Below are positions 13,160 to 25,856 of a stretch of 64,000 nucleotides of DNA, piece by piece. This stretch comes from Sycobia sp. Sy_11 (Eukaryota; Arthropoda; Insecta; Hymenoptera; Epichrysomallidae): contig JACCIC010000002.1 of assembly GCA_018907035.1 (NCBI GenBank), positions 4,362,501 to 4,426,500 on the forward strand. Reading direction: 5' to 3'. Each line of letters starts with the position of its first letter. The stretch's first letter is position 1. The notes under the pieces are model-generated. The model was not told where the DNA came from. It made no database searches and saw only the letters and a list, made by a program, of their open reading frames with translations. The position numbers and the translations under genes were made by a program.

Positions 13160-16100
13160 AATTTATTAATTTATTAATTTATTTATCTCAAACCAATTGG
13201 ATAATATTAAAAACAAATTTTCAAATTCATTTCTTGGAAAAATAATAAAATCTTAAAAGCAATGGATAGTTTAAGTTCATTTGATATAGTCTAATTCAAT
13301 TTTTTCCATAATAATATAAATAAACATTGAATAATAATAAACTTAATTTGCAGTCACTTTTATGTATTTTATGTGAAATAATAATTTTTTAAATAAACAG
13401 TTAATAAAAAACACGTATTAATTTTCAGAATTCAAGTGATTATACAAATATATATATACACAAAATTATATATTCATAAATTTTTGTGAACTAAATTAAA
13501 AAAATTAATTATAGAGCATTTCAACACCATTAATAAATAAAAGTTCCTTACATCATGCATTTACATAATTAATATTATTTTTAATAATAATGATACACTG
13601 AAAATACATTTTGCAATATTTGTTAAAAAATTTTCTTTACCTCAATAAAATAATCTCTAATTATTAAATATTTTGATGATTTAATAAACTTTTGTGAAAT
13701 AAACTACAGATACAGTCAAATTAACTAAACGTTATAGTGGTATGTATCAATTAAATGCCAACAAATAAATGTATATATAACTGGATATACACGATTTGTT
13801 TAAAAAATTTTTTTCAGTGTATATATAATTAAATTATTTATTTTATTAATTTTTATACTCGTTGTAGTTTGCCTATATATAAATAATTACGTTTTATTAT
13901 TTGCATGGAGATTTCTAAACGAAAATTTTCAATGAAATAAAATTTAAAGGACCTAATTGCTTTAACAACTATTAACATCGGTTGCACTATTGTAATAATC
14001 AGTTCTTACGCTAATAATGCACCGTATTTTTTTCTATTAGAAACGATTTTATTATAAATAAGATATAAATATAATATAACTAAATGAATCTTCCATCCTC
14101 TAATCCTCAAATATCACTTTCAATAAAACACGTGCATTCTTAACGCTACAGTATAAGCAAAAAAAAAAAATTTTCAAGAATTGTATGTATTAAGCTAATA
14201 ACAATAATGACTATTACGCCAATTAGAAGTAATTTTTTCGATTCTTTGAGGTGCGATTTTTGTGCTTTCAAAGACTGTAATAGCTCTATTCTTAGCAGCA
14301 AAAGTTTATTTTTAAACTATAATAGTTATATACAAAATAATACGAGTTTAATATTTGAAAGTCGATAGTTAAAAAAAAAAAAAAAAAAAAAATTATAAAT
14401 AATCGTCCAACGATAGGAGAGAAAAAAATGGAAACAGATGCTTGTTTTGCATTTTTATATTGCGGATAGAACGTAATGATTGTTATGCACTTTTTACAAA
14501 AATCTTCTTAGTGCGAAAGATTTTCATATAGCGCATGTATAATTGGAAATAGTTTTTTGTAAAAATTATACGAAATGATTAAAATTATCTGTAATATAAT
14601 ACCATTTGTTTTTATAATGAAATAATTAAAAGATATAAAAAACTCTATTGTGTTATTTTCTTATTTTTACAATAATTGAATCGTGTATTAATTTATTGAA
14701 ATGTCATCTCAAAAGAAGAATGTAACACGAACGGACCAGAAGGTATATATGAATAAATAATTTTATATTTTAATGTTGAATCAAAGGTAAGAAAAAGTGT
14801 TAACTATTCTTCAGCACTCTAATGTCAAAATTGCAACTTTAACGCGATTTTTTGGCTTTTGTGGTGGAAAATCTAGTCCAGTGCTAGTGTGTAAGTGATG
14901 TAAGACAGTTTATCTGTGAGTGAACCTCGTGAAAATCTTTTAATATTAGAGTCGGTCTAGTATTTCTGGATCGCTTTCTTAAATATTAAAAATATTTGTT
15001 GCTTTTTTTATTCTAAATATACAGCCAGCAATTCGGGGGCTTTATTTACTCGTACAATTATTTATAATTTATTTTTTTAATTTATTCTTAAAACCGTGTT
15101 GCAATCTTATTTATTTAAATAAAGCATAAATATATATAGTAAATAACCTAACTGTTATATTTTTTCATTACAAAATTTCTATATTTAAATAAATAAAATT
15201 AGAAAAATTGTTATTTACTCTCAATAACTATGGCTTCTCTTTTCGCTATTGTTACTCAAAAGTACATTAATGTATTATACTTTTAACAGTTTTTAAGTTC
15301 ATACTTACTGTCCGTTCTTAAAAATATATTAAATATTATGTTTATAGTTACTGAATAATATTTATTTTAAATCATTAATTGCTGATATAATAGCAATTGT
15401 AATCTATATTATATTTTTACACTAGAATGTACTTATACTATTAATAAAAATTTTGACTAAATTTTTTAAATCATTTTGCAAACTTGATACAATAATACTC
15501 AAAATATGAAATATCATACTATGGATCTGACAATAATTAAATCTGATAATTTAATTCTATTTATTTGTTAAGTATATCTATTAAGGATAAGCTTATTCCT
15601 ATTTATCAACTGTCTTCAGAAAAATCTACACTACCCCTTTTCTATATAAATATTTGTAAACATTGTTTAAGAAGTTACTTAGTAATTAGATTCTTCAGTT
15701 AATATTTCAGAATCCATTTTTTCTATATATCTACATGATTGAAATTTTAAATAATATAATAATTTTTTCTTTTTTTAAGACTAAATAAAAAATAAGTTTT
15801 CTATGAAATCTATAAAATGAAATCTAGAAATTGTATATATATAAAGAATATATTCATATATTCGATGTCAACTCTTAAGAATCTTTTATCAGATTGTTTA
15901 AAAATTTAATTGTCATAGGTTGTATATGATTTTTCGAATAAACATGGTTTTCAAAAAAGAATTTTTTTTGCTTTTCATTTTTCACGTTGAAATCGTTTAT
16001 GATTTAATGTTGCGATTAAAGAAATTTTGTCCTCGTGACTTGAACTTGAGAATTTAACGATTTACATTTTTTTAAAAATTTTAAAGTACACAGAAGTGTT

Positions 16101-16250
16101 ATCTGTGATAGGAAAATTATAAAAAACTTTCCAAACTTTTTACTCTTCAACGGTGGAGTCTAGAATAAATTTTTTTACGATTAAACGATTTTGGAGCATT
16201 GTGAATGGTAAAATACTGTTAAGCGAGGTCGCTGACACCAAGATACAAAA
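11980..16250. other. Gene-free AT-rich region
   Basis: No gene is supported; open frames are short and of low complexity. It contains a small (TA)n tract at about 13126-13155, a poly-A run at about 14370-14390 and one copy of a dispersed repeat (14810-14900). A less AT-rich 150-base patch at about 12230-12380 has balanced composition and inverted aagtcga/tcgactt words, and could be a conserved non-coding element, which only a cross-species alignment could show. Confidence 0.4.
14810..14900. repeat. Dispersed repeat, copy B
   Basis: It carries the words gtcaaaattgcaactttaac, gattttttggc and ccagtgctagtg in the same order as the copy at 11660-11755, diverged by roughly a quarter by eye. Confidence 0.45.
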
Positions 16251-16485
16251 ATGATTCTAAGTTACATTTTGTTCAAGCGGAAAATTCGATTCGGAAGCTA
16301 CAAAATATGATGCGAGATGATGATATTTTATTACAAACATTTGCAAGCTCTCCGATATCCCCTGAAAATCCGTAAGTGCAGAATGTAAACAGTGAATTTG
16401 CCGATCGCCAATCACAGTACAGTAGTATGGGGAAAGAGATAGGAAACGTCTTGGACACGTGTTTTTTCCCTCTGGCATTGCTATC

Positions 16486-17142
16486 GAGGGCAGAGAGGAG
16501 TGGAAGCTCCGCTAAAATTATGTCAAATTCACGTCAGAACTTCGAGACAGAATTGGCCGCAAGACGGCGACACCCTGTGAGGTTGCTCCTACAAATGCAT
16601 ATATTTGAAGAGAAGAGAGTGGGGGGTATGCAGTGAACGTAGAAGGAGGGGAATGTTTAATCTCTACTCCCCTACTTTTGCTTCTTTTCTACCCGTTACT
16701 CGTTTTGGCTTTTGCTTTCTCTCTCTCTGTTGCACGCAGAACCATTGAGGAATTTCCAAGACAGCGACGTCTAACGCACAAATCTGAATTACTATCTTCG
16801 GCTAATGTTTGATAAGTTTTTCCCATGTAAAGTGAGCGGAGAGTTATCCGGTAGACGTCGCTGTTTTAGAAATCTCTCGATGGTTCTGCCTGCAACAGAG
16901 ACAGAAAGCAAAATCCAAATCGAGTAAGAAGTAGAAAAACAGCAAAAGTAGGGAAGCAGAGATTAAACATTCCCCTCCTTCTACGTTCACTGCATACCCC
17001 CCACTGTCTTTTCTTCAAATACATGCATTTGAACGAGCAACCTCATAGGGCGTCGCCGCCTTGCGGCCAATTCTGTCCCGAAGTTTTGCCGTGTAATCAG
17101 ACACAATTTTAGCAGAGTTTCCACTCCTTCTCTCTACCCTCC
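16486..17142. repeat. Large inverted repeat: two ~290-bp arms around a ~75-bp spacer
   Basis: The left arm, about 16486-16775, is matched by its reverse complement at about 16850-17142. Shared blocks include tggccgcaag followed by a cggcgac core, ggggggtatgcagtgaacg, gaaggaggggaatg, ggcttttgctttctctctct and, at the inner end, acagcgacgtctaac against gtagacgtcgctgt. Arm identity is high, roughly 85-90% by eye with small indels. No coding frame runs through it. The structure resembles a foldback element or a tail-to-tail insertion of an unclassified repeat. Confidence 0.8.
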
Positions 17143-17147
17143 ATAGG

Positions 17148-17440
17148 TTCCGCTAAAATCGTGGCAAATTACACGGCAGGACTTCACACCAGAATTGTCC
17201 GCAAGACGGCGACACCTTGACAGGTTGTTCGTTCAATAGTATGAAATAGAATGCATTTGAGGAAAAACGAGTGAAGGTATGGAGAGAGGAGAACATTAAA
17301 GCTTTGCTCTCTCACTCTTACATCGTTTCTTCCCCTCACTATCTTTGGCTTTTGCTTTCTCTCTCTGTTGCACGCAGAACTATCAAGGGATTTCCAAGAA
17401 AGCGAGCGGAGTTTCCACTCCTCTCTATCCTTCATACCAT
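17148..17440 (+). repeat. Third copy of the 16.5-kb repeat, direct orientation, with a short fourth inverted piece
   Basis: From ccgctaaaatcgtgg at 17150 through cgcaagacggcgacacc and ttggcttttgctttctctc to about 17400, the sequence repeats the left arm at 16500-16760 in the same orientation, more diverged than the two arms are from each other. It is followed at about 17407-17440 by gagtttccactcc and tatccttcatacc, which matches the outer edge of the inverted arm (17114-17147). The whole is therefore a direct-inverted-direct-inverted array. Confidence 0.7.
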
Positions 17441-17655
17441 CAACGGTGCTCCCGGTTGTGCGGGTGTGGTTCGTTATTTGTGCGTTGATATATAATATTT
17501 GGCCCCTAGTTTTTCACACGTGGGTTTGAAAAATATATAACAGTACATTATAATTAAATATTTCAACAAACTTCGACAACTTTATATTTATCAATCTTAT
17601 TCCCCTCTCCTTTTCCTTCCTCACCCCCTCCCACATGCTCTTCCTTTCTTAATTT

Positions 17656-17658
17656 GTC

Positions 17659-17727
<69 letters not shown>
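17656..17727. repeat. (AT)n microsatellite
   Basis: Long AT dinucleotide tract. Confidence 0.95.
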
Positions 17728-17732
<5 letters not shown>

Positions 17733-18236
17733 ACACTTATAATGTACATGTAGTTATTTGCACGAGTTCGGCCGGAGTTCGATTATAAGATCGAAGAGCT
17801 GGAGCACATCTGATTTTTTCATTAAATGGTTTATAATTTTGGTGCCGAGCGTGATTTGTGCTAAATAATATCATCGGTACACAAAACGGAGCACAAAACC
17901 AACGCTCGGACAACTGTAACACTGGCAGAGACGGAATAAAATTTTCGGAGTAATATGTTAACAAGGTATGTGTTTCTTGGCTGCATCTTGCTGCTTTTCA
18001 GATAGCTCATTTCGAGATAGCATAAAAGGAAAATTGTAATAACTGATAATATAGAGGATTAATCATGTAAAAGATAGTCTAAAGTTATTTTACACAAGAG
18101 CTCGGAAAATATAGAAAAACAGCAAACCGTTTATTATTATCACTATTCTATATAAGAAATAAGAAAGAAAGATTCTGATCCACGTGTTTATAATAATCTT
18201 TATTCTTAATATATTATGCTTCTTCTTTTTCGTCTT

Positions 18237-18301
<65 letters not shown>

Positions 18302-18320
18302 GTCTGTCTCTCTCTTTCTT
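18237..18320. repeat. (CT)n microsatellite with CTGT/CTAT variants
   Basis: A CT tract followed by tgtctgtctg and tatctatcta variant repeats up to about 18350. Confidence 0.95.
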
Positions 18321-19107
18321 TCTATCTCTATCTATCTATCTACCTATCTTCTCAGAGAAGCAGAATGGAGGAATTATAGATTTTCGCAGCGCCCTGCAGT
18401 GGCTCATAATAATTAATAGCTGCGTATTTCTCTCAAACTTTTCGTTAATTTTTTTTCGTATTTTTCTACATTAGATGTGCAACATATTAAGGTCTGACGA
18501 GATTAATTACGCACGAGCGTACGGCTTTTTAAAATGATTTTTAACCACCGTTCCACCACGTACGGTTTTCAGATTTCTTGCTGTACATTTATTTACGCAA
18601 GTGTCCTGTAAAAAAAAGAAATGCTTGATTTCTTCTCGCTCTTGCCCTTTTCTCGCTCTCTAATTACCTTGTGTAATTTAAACACGATGCAAGTTAGAAA
18701 ACTCGTCCGGGCAACAGAGGGAGGACGAACTATAATTTACGTGTGTCAATTTACTTGTTGCTGCCGCTCGCTGGATGCGAGAATCGCAATATTACACGAC
18801 CCGAGATAATTTCAATATAAACAATATCAATGAAATAATAACTAACATGAGCTGCGCGAAATTCGATGTTTTTGTTTTGTTACAGCTACAATGCAAAACA
18901 AACAAACAAAAAAAAAAGTTGCGAAACGTTCGGTGGCTGTCGAGTAAGAAAAAAATGATAAAAGTTGTTATGGCTATGAGAAATATAAGTAAAAATATAT
19001 CGATGTGTGGATAAAAGAACATAGTTTATTAAAAAAATATATTTCAATTTTTTAACGAAAATGACAACCTACAACCATTACGTATAGCAATCATACACTG
19101 CATATAC

Positions 19108-19117
<10 letters not shown>

Positions 19118-19173
<56 letters not shown>
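19118..19173. repeat. (AT)n microsatellite
   Basis: AT dinucleotide tract preceded by short CATA repeats. Confidence 0.95.
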
Positions 19174-19176
<3 letters not shown>

Positions 19177-19382
19177 AAAATGTCCGAAATTTGATTTTTA
19201 CGCTTGAAAGCTTGGAACTGAAATGAAAACAAGCTTACATTTTTTAAGGGTGAAAATAAAAACAATAAAAATTGCCTCCCGGCACTATAGAGAGAGCACC
19301 AAAACAATTGATTTGTCTTATCCAATTTCGCGGTAGAGCGCTGAGGGCAAGTTAAAGTCTCGGTACACAATCATACTGTGTT

Positions 19383-19426
19383 TGGTGGTGGTGGTGGTGG
19401 TGGTGGTGGTGTGTGTGTGTGTGTGT

Positions 19427-19484
<58 letters not shown>
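19383..19484. repeat. Compound microsatellite (GGT)n-(GT)n-(GA)n
   Basis: Three different simple repeats directly abut: GGT at about 19383-19410, GT to about 19428, then GA to 19484. Confidence 0.95.
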
Positions 19485-19488
<4 letters not shown>

Positions 19489-20215
19489 CCCGACGATACG
19501 CGCAACCATCGGCTTAATATATAGTTCTTATTACGATGAATCATAAATAAAATTAAGATGTACGCATTGTCACATACTGAAAGCAAAAGTCCTGAACTAA
19601 TTATTTGTATATCTGTCGAATGCAACAAGCAGTTTGACGCATAATTCAACGTATATATTTAATTACACGGATCGTAAATTTCGACCCCCTGCAAACTATA
19701 TTTCTTTCCTAAATATGGATACTCCAAATAATTGAATAATTTCCTAAATATGGACATAAATAATTGAAGGGCACGTTTAATAAAAATTATAATATTATTT
19801 GAAACACGGGGTATTTTTTACTCGACCAGTAAGAATTCACTTCGCTATACTCTTAAATCAATTTATAAACACCAAATGTAGTCAAACACAAAAATTTCAT
19901 AAAAAAATAAGAGATTTTGATATGCGATTTTTAATGAAACTGCTATAATTTGGTTTGCTAATCATACAAAATGTAACAAGGAATTCGTAGCTCTCGGGAA
20001 AATTTCAAAAAGTTTATTAGAGCCGAAGTTATTGCAAATTTAATGCAAGAGCTCGAAACATGTACATTTTACCTAATTATGCAGATTTAATTTTCTTTAC
20101 AATCTACTTTCAATGGTTTATTCCAAAATTTTGCAAAAATCACGATTAGATACTAGTCTAAATTTAAAATCTCATTTTTGGCGCTTTGTAATTTCTACTT
20201 TTTTTGCATATTATT

Positions 20216-20612
20216 GAAAAAATGAGTAAAAAAAAATAAATTTTTAACAGTAATAGTACATTTACATTTCAGAGTTGAGCCGGTACATAACTTGATTTTC
20301 TTGGCTGAGCTTTCAATACAAGCTTTTTAAAGTAAAAATAAAAATATTTTATTATCCATTAACAATCATTCAATTCTTAACTAATTAACGATTTGTTTAA
20401 ATTGTTACTTAGTTATTTAATTACAATTTAATTAAATAATTAAATTGTTTAATTATAATTATATTAATTTATAATAAAATACTTATATTTTTACTTTAAA
20501 AATGTTGTATTGAAGGCTCAGCCATGAATATCAAGTCTCGTACCAATGTATCTCTGAACTCTGGAAATGCATTGTTAAAAATTTATTTTGCTTATCTCAT
20601 TTTTCCACGAAT
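20216..20612. repeat. Inverted repeat, arms ~130 bp, palindromic element
   Basis: The left arm at about 20216-20350 is the reverse complement of about 20487-20612. Shared blocks, reading outside in, are aaaaatgag, ataaatttttaaca, cagagtt, acttgat, ggctgagc, ttcaataca and tttaaagtaaaaat. The ~135-base centre is AT-rich. A weaker match continues outward for about 40 bases. It has no reading frame; probably a foldback or MITE-type element. Confidence 0.7.
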
Positions 20613-20619
20613 CTTTTAA

Positions 20620-21590
20620 GGAACTAAGAAATTTCAAAAAATGCTTCAAGTTGTGTTTTTTCATGTACGATATAAAGATATTTAGTGCTCGGTTATTATT
20701 TTTACAATATTTTGTCCATAACTCGTTGAAAATATATCTTCGAAACAAATGAAATTTGCCGTTTTCGTTAATTTTTTCACATTTTCAGCTTCATAAATGA
20801 ATAATTTGTCTTTACTTCTAAAGCATTGCTCTTCAAATATATAATATATTGCTTCTATATTTTAAAATGAAAACTTTACTTATTTCTTGATCTTAAAGAG
20901 AAAAAAAGATAACATTGACAATAGTGAGCGCAAGCGCTAGAAATTGCAACTTCGGTTTGAATAAATATGTTATAATTTAACAAAAAAAAAAGAAGATGAT
21001 TTCTTATTTATAAAAAATGGATCCATGCCAATAACTGTACTGTCGTTTTTTACGAGAGCTATTAAAAAAAATTTTTTAATTGTCATTAACAAATCCTCGC
21101 TCTCGAAGAGTAAAATAGTATCTCAGAAGCCAGTCGAATAAGTTAGTATATGTCAAAAGACAGTTGAAAATGTTACTGTTTCAGTGGCAAATCGAAAAAA
21201 AGGTAGTGTCTCGCAGAAATATTTTGTTTAAATTTAGGTTCGCAGCACTGTCTCGATCTTTGCGGGATTCCATTTAAAGATCGAGAAAATCTGTAGTCTA
21301 CACGACCCGTACATCGTCTAGTCGCAGTTATTAATATAAAGTAAATATAGTTTTAATATTAATACTCGTATATAATTAATAATAAACTCGAATCAGGGGT
21401 AAGAAGTAATTGATACACTTGGACACCAGGCAGCAGTGCCGTCCGAACACGAAAGTTCCCGTGGAAGTTCAATCTGAACTCATTAATTCCCACCCCCGAT
21501 TCCAGTTTATTATTAATTACATAAGAATTCTTATATTGAAAGTGTACTATATATATATATAATTAATAACATACCGGCGATATGCGAATA
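20620..21590. other. Gene-free AT-rich stretch
   Basis: No coding frame or recognisable element was seen apart from the flanking repeats. Confidence 0.35.
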
Positions 21591-21612
21591 ATACACATTA
21601 AAGTTTTTCCCG

Positions 21613-21760
21613 CACTCGGTGCGCAAAATACGATTTTCTGCAGCCGTCTAGAGGGAGCAAAATACTACTTTTCCTCCCTAGGGAGGAAAAGTGTTTATGG
21701 CCGCTTCCCGACCAATTAGAAAGCACAATTTTACTTTTCCTCCCTTGGGGGGAAAAGCGA
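21613..21760. repeat. Short dispersed repeat with a perfect 26-bp palindrome, copy 1
   Basis: The block from gcactcggtgcgcaaaatac to ggccgcttcccga recurs at about 34578-34677 with few differences. Bases 21667-21692 form a perfect palindrome with half-site acttttcctccct. A further diverged copy of the half-site and its complement (acttttcctccct followed by tggggggaaaag) lies at about 21733-21757. No coding potential. Confidence 0.7.
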
Positions 21761-21819
21761 ATGAACGAAACCGTGTAGTCTGGTAGGATTCTCAGTTTTC
21801 CGTGGCTGCGTAACATCTG

Positions 21820-23300
21820 GCATTTACGATGTTTAGACTTACGAGTGTATGCGCCAGTCGATCGCGAGCTCGACCTTTTTTTTACACTTTGAGTTAGGTA
21901 TTCAAGATTTTCAAGTAAAATAAAATTTATATTCTATGTGAAATTTATTATAAAAATTCTTACAATGTCTTTTAAGTATGAAAAATTATCTATATCTTTT
22001 TTTTTAATTAATTTTAATTTGAGAGTAGATTAATAACAAACTTATAATCTTCAATTAATTAGTCTTATTTATTTTTAGAAAAGGGGGGGCTCCACCCTCA
22101 ACCCCAGGCGGGGGTTTCACCCCCTGTACCCCCATCTCCCGATTCTACATCTATTCTTAATATACTTTATCAATTTCCAAATAAGAGGAAATCGTTTAAT
22201 TTAATATTATTAAATTCAAGTAAATTGCAGGGATAACCTTGAGAGAAAACCGATAATATTATATTTTTTTCAAATCCAACGAATTACATTTTATGTTAGG
22301 GCAACTTATTTTGGGGCGAGTATCATTTGGACCTTTAGATATTATACCTGCTCGCTCTATCTAAGCATGACTAACATATGGGGGGGGGGGGTTTGACATT
22401 GTTTAATTCTGTGAGTTTGCCCTTCGATTTTTGTGCATTTGTTTGAGAAAGAAAGAGCGCCCTCGTATGGGAAAATACTACACAATGTACTATTTTCACT
22501 TTTTACCTTTACGTTAAACTGCTAAAATATTTATTGTCATAACGCTGTCAACTTAAATTTTTCAGCAAAAAAAATTTTCTGCCAGATAAATACAACCTTT
22601 TTGGATTCGCCGCCGAGATCTAACCTTTTCAACCGGCTTTTAAAATACTAAATTATGATAAATTGACTTTTATAATACTACCTTTTTCAGGTGGGATTGT
22701 CAGATGCTACCTTTTTTGGACGGGCTTTTGAAATAATACTATCTATATAACTATTAGGAAGCGACGAAATGTTCTAATCACTTTTCAAATCTTCCCGAAT
22801 AGGTTCGTGTTCAACATGTAAAAATAGATTTAAAAAAAATTGAGCGAAACCTCACGTATACTTCAATTGAATGTGAAAAAATGGGATGCTTCTATATGGA
22901 TTAATGTAAGCGCCATTTAAATAATCTGCTAATCTCATATATAGTAATATAAACTATAAATAATGGGCTGTCAATGATTTTCTTTACATCTCGATATGTT
23001 TAATACTTTAGTACTCAAATGTAAAAAGGCGTTTTCGTTAATACATCTGAATATAATGAATATATCCAAATGTTTAATTTGATTCGTCCCTCGAAACATT
23101 AATAACGAAAATAAAAAAAAAGGAAATCGAACTATTTTAGTAATTAAAAAAATGACTTGTTTAATTCAGAAAAAAAATTGAGAAAAAATTCTACAAGCTG
23201 GGGGGATAAATGCGATCTAAAATACGACCAGAATTTTCTCTTTTGAAAAATTTTTCCCAAGTATCGTTCAAAATGGAGCTGTATTTTTGGAACTTTTGAA
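21820..23300. other. Gene-free region with G/C runs and loosely repeated CTACCTTTT words
   Basis: No gene is seen. At 22081-22135 a cluster of G and C homopolymer runs (ggggggg, cccc, ggggg, ccccc) stands out from AT-rich DNA, and a poly-G run lies at 22381-22391. At about 22590-22745 the words (c)taccttttt, cggcttttaaaatacta and variants recur three or four times, suggesting a decayed repeat. Confidence 0.4.
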
Positions 23301-23303
23301 ATT

Positions 23304-23648
23304 ATGATGGCGGGCAATCTATATAGTGGACCCTATACAGCGAACGGATTGAAGATTTATTTTAAGCGTACCGTGGGCGGTGAGCCGACTATTCAATTAC
23401 GGCTTAACAAAAAAATAATCGTATTTACTTTGCTTTTTAAGCGTTTGAAAACGTTTCTTTCTTTCAAGATGTTTTCCATATTTTGTATTGCAAATACGAA
23501 CTTTTTAGTTTCGGATACATTTTATTTCCATGTAAAATTAAATTTTAAATCGAAAGTTGCTTTTGCTCTTTTTCCGTTCAGTTCGCAAGATAATGCCGAT
23601 TTAAAAAAAAAAAGCTTTTTTTTAATGTGCAACTTTGATTCCAATTGA
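23304..23648 (+). other. Isolated 114-codon open frame of doubtful meaning
   Basis: The frame begins MMAGNLYSGPYTANGLKIY and is less biased in its first 40 residues than in the Phe/Lys-rich remainder. The first part (to about 23410) also has a more balanced base composition. There is no domain I recognise, no splice context that settles it and no homologous exon nearby. It could be a transposon fragment or chance. Confidence 0.15.
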
Positions 23649-23804
23649 AATAATTTTGTAAACATTCCACTATATGTTGTAGTTTATTTTTTTTTTTTTA
23701 ATATAAAAATTAGTTCTTACTATAATTTTCAGATATTTCGTCCCTTTTAGGTAAGAACTTATTTTTATATTTTTTATATTTTTATTTTTATTTTTATATT
23801 TAAA

Positions 23805-23809
<5 letters not shown>

Positions 23810-23865
<56 letters not shown>
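23810..23865. repeat. (AT)n microsatellite
   Basis: AT dinucleotide tract. Confidence 0.95.
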
Positions 23866-23869
<4 letters not shown>

Positions 23870-25796
23870 GATGGAAAAACCACGTATATAAGTGTTAGGT
23901 TTTCTGTTTTGGCGTCAGAGGCCGCTTAGTGCAACAGAAAGCTGTCAATTGTGCGAGCACGACGATATATATATATAGATAGCGTTCGGTAAGGGAATTA
24001 ATGGGAATTATACCAGATTCACGTCAAATTATACATATAACGTATCATATGGTATGCCCCCTCCCACGCTTCCCCTTGTATCTAATGTGACATTGGTTGA
24101 GTTCACGGTTGAGCATAGCCTTTTTTGAGCTGTCCTAAATTACAACTTTACACAAAACGGTTTCGTGGCTGATATAGTGCCTTATGTCTTTAACTCTGTA
24201 AAAGAAAAAGTGAGGAAGACTTGGTTATACGTTATAATTCTTAATTTTTTATCAACCGCGAATATATACTGGATTATGATTTCGTTTTATTAGATTTTTA
24301 TTGTAATGCAAAGTAAAAAAAAAATCGAAAAAACTTTTACTGTCCAGAAAAGAGAGAACGACTAAATTTGATTGAATAAAAGAGTAAGTGAGCAAAGAAT
24401 GGAAAATTCAGTGTTTATATATTAGTGAAATATTTTTTTAAATCAAATTGTTTATATTTTATGAAATTTTTCTTGAGTCAGTTGGCTGCAAGAGTTATGA
24501 AAACTTTTTTATCATTACTGGTACTTTCTCTAAGCTGTGATGTGGCAATACTTTAATATTATATTTTTTTAATGAACAGATTGTCATTTTTTGAAGTAAC
24601 ATTCTATTCGTGTAAAGACAGGTAGGAAAATATTAGCAAAAACCTTAAAATTGAATTACCTCGATGAACTGATCTCAATACTGAAAGAGAAATACCTAGC
24701 TATAGTCTCTATTGTTGCTATCACTGTTTAAGCTCCTTTTTGTCTATTAGCAGCTATAAAAAAGAAGTAAAAAAACATCAAAAAGTGGCTTATAATTTAG
24801 AGCTCATGCAAGTTTTTTTTATACTGAATAAGAGCTCTTTTCGTTCTTTTTTTCTCTCTGCTTCATCGTTTCATTTCTTATTATGTAGACAGTCATAGAA
24901 AAGATTTTTTTTTCTCGAAAGTATCATAGAAGCAATTTAGAGATGATTTGGAGAGTTATAAATCCATTGTGTAGTTATAAGTAGTGCTTTTGTTTTATTT
25001 TAGCATGAATCAATATTAAAAGAATAAAAAAATTATTTTTATAACAATTTACAAATATAAATTTTGTATTACTTTGTTTATTTATTTGTTCTATCAATAG
25101 CTATTAAGAATGAAAAAAGATTGAAAAAAGATACAGATTATAAATTTTTAAGAAAAACTTATGATTTTTATAGTGTAATATAATTTAATAGAACAAATAA
25201 TAGAAGAATCTTTGAAAACTTTTACTGAAAAAAGCTTCACATTCATTTACAGATTAAAAATTCTTTAATAAAAAATAAAACATATTACTTTTGTATAACA
25301 TTGTCAAACATTGAAAACGTTCATGTATAATTTAATTAATATAGGTATAACCATTTTATTTATTATATTAATAATTAATAGATACTAATACTTTCTAAAC
25401 ATTTATATTACTATATATTACATTAGTTTGTAGCAAGTACAATCTGTATATGAAAAAATAAGTCTCTTCTGAGACAACCAATATTGGAATATTAACTTAA
25501 TTAGATTTTAATGAGACTATTAACTTAATTTCATTTTCCATTATTTCAACTTTAAAAGAAATATTTAAAAACTTGATAATAATATATTATTTCAATTAAA
25601 GTTATAAAACCATATACATTGTGATAATCAAGAGTAATTATAAGAGAATAATTTATTTCTATTATTATTTAATTAAAAAGATTAAATAATTTTGTTTTAC
25701 ATTTATACACTATTACAAATCAAGTTTCTTTCAAGAATATAATTTCAATTTCATTGTAAAAATATTAATAAAAACTACAATAGTAAAATAAAATTA

Positions 25797-25803
<7 letters not shown>

Positions 25804-25855
<52 letters not shown>
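25804..25855. repeat. (AT)n microsatellite
   Basis: AT dinucleotide tract. Confidence 0.95.

Positions 25856-25856
<1 letters not shown>

Larger units (their letters stand above)
17730..20200. other. Gene-free region rich in microsatellites
   Basis: No gene is supported. The 62- to 108-codon open frames here are built on CT, AT and GA tracts or lack any recognisable motif. The composition of 18480-18830 is more balanced than its surroundings, but its translation shows nothing. Confidence 0.4.
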
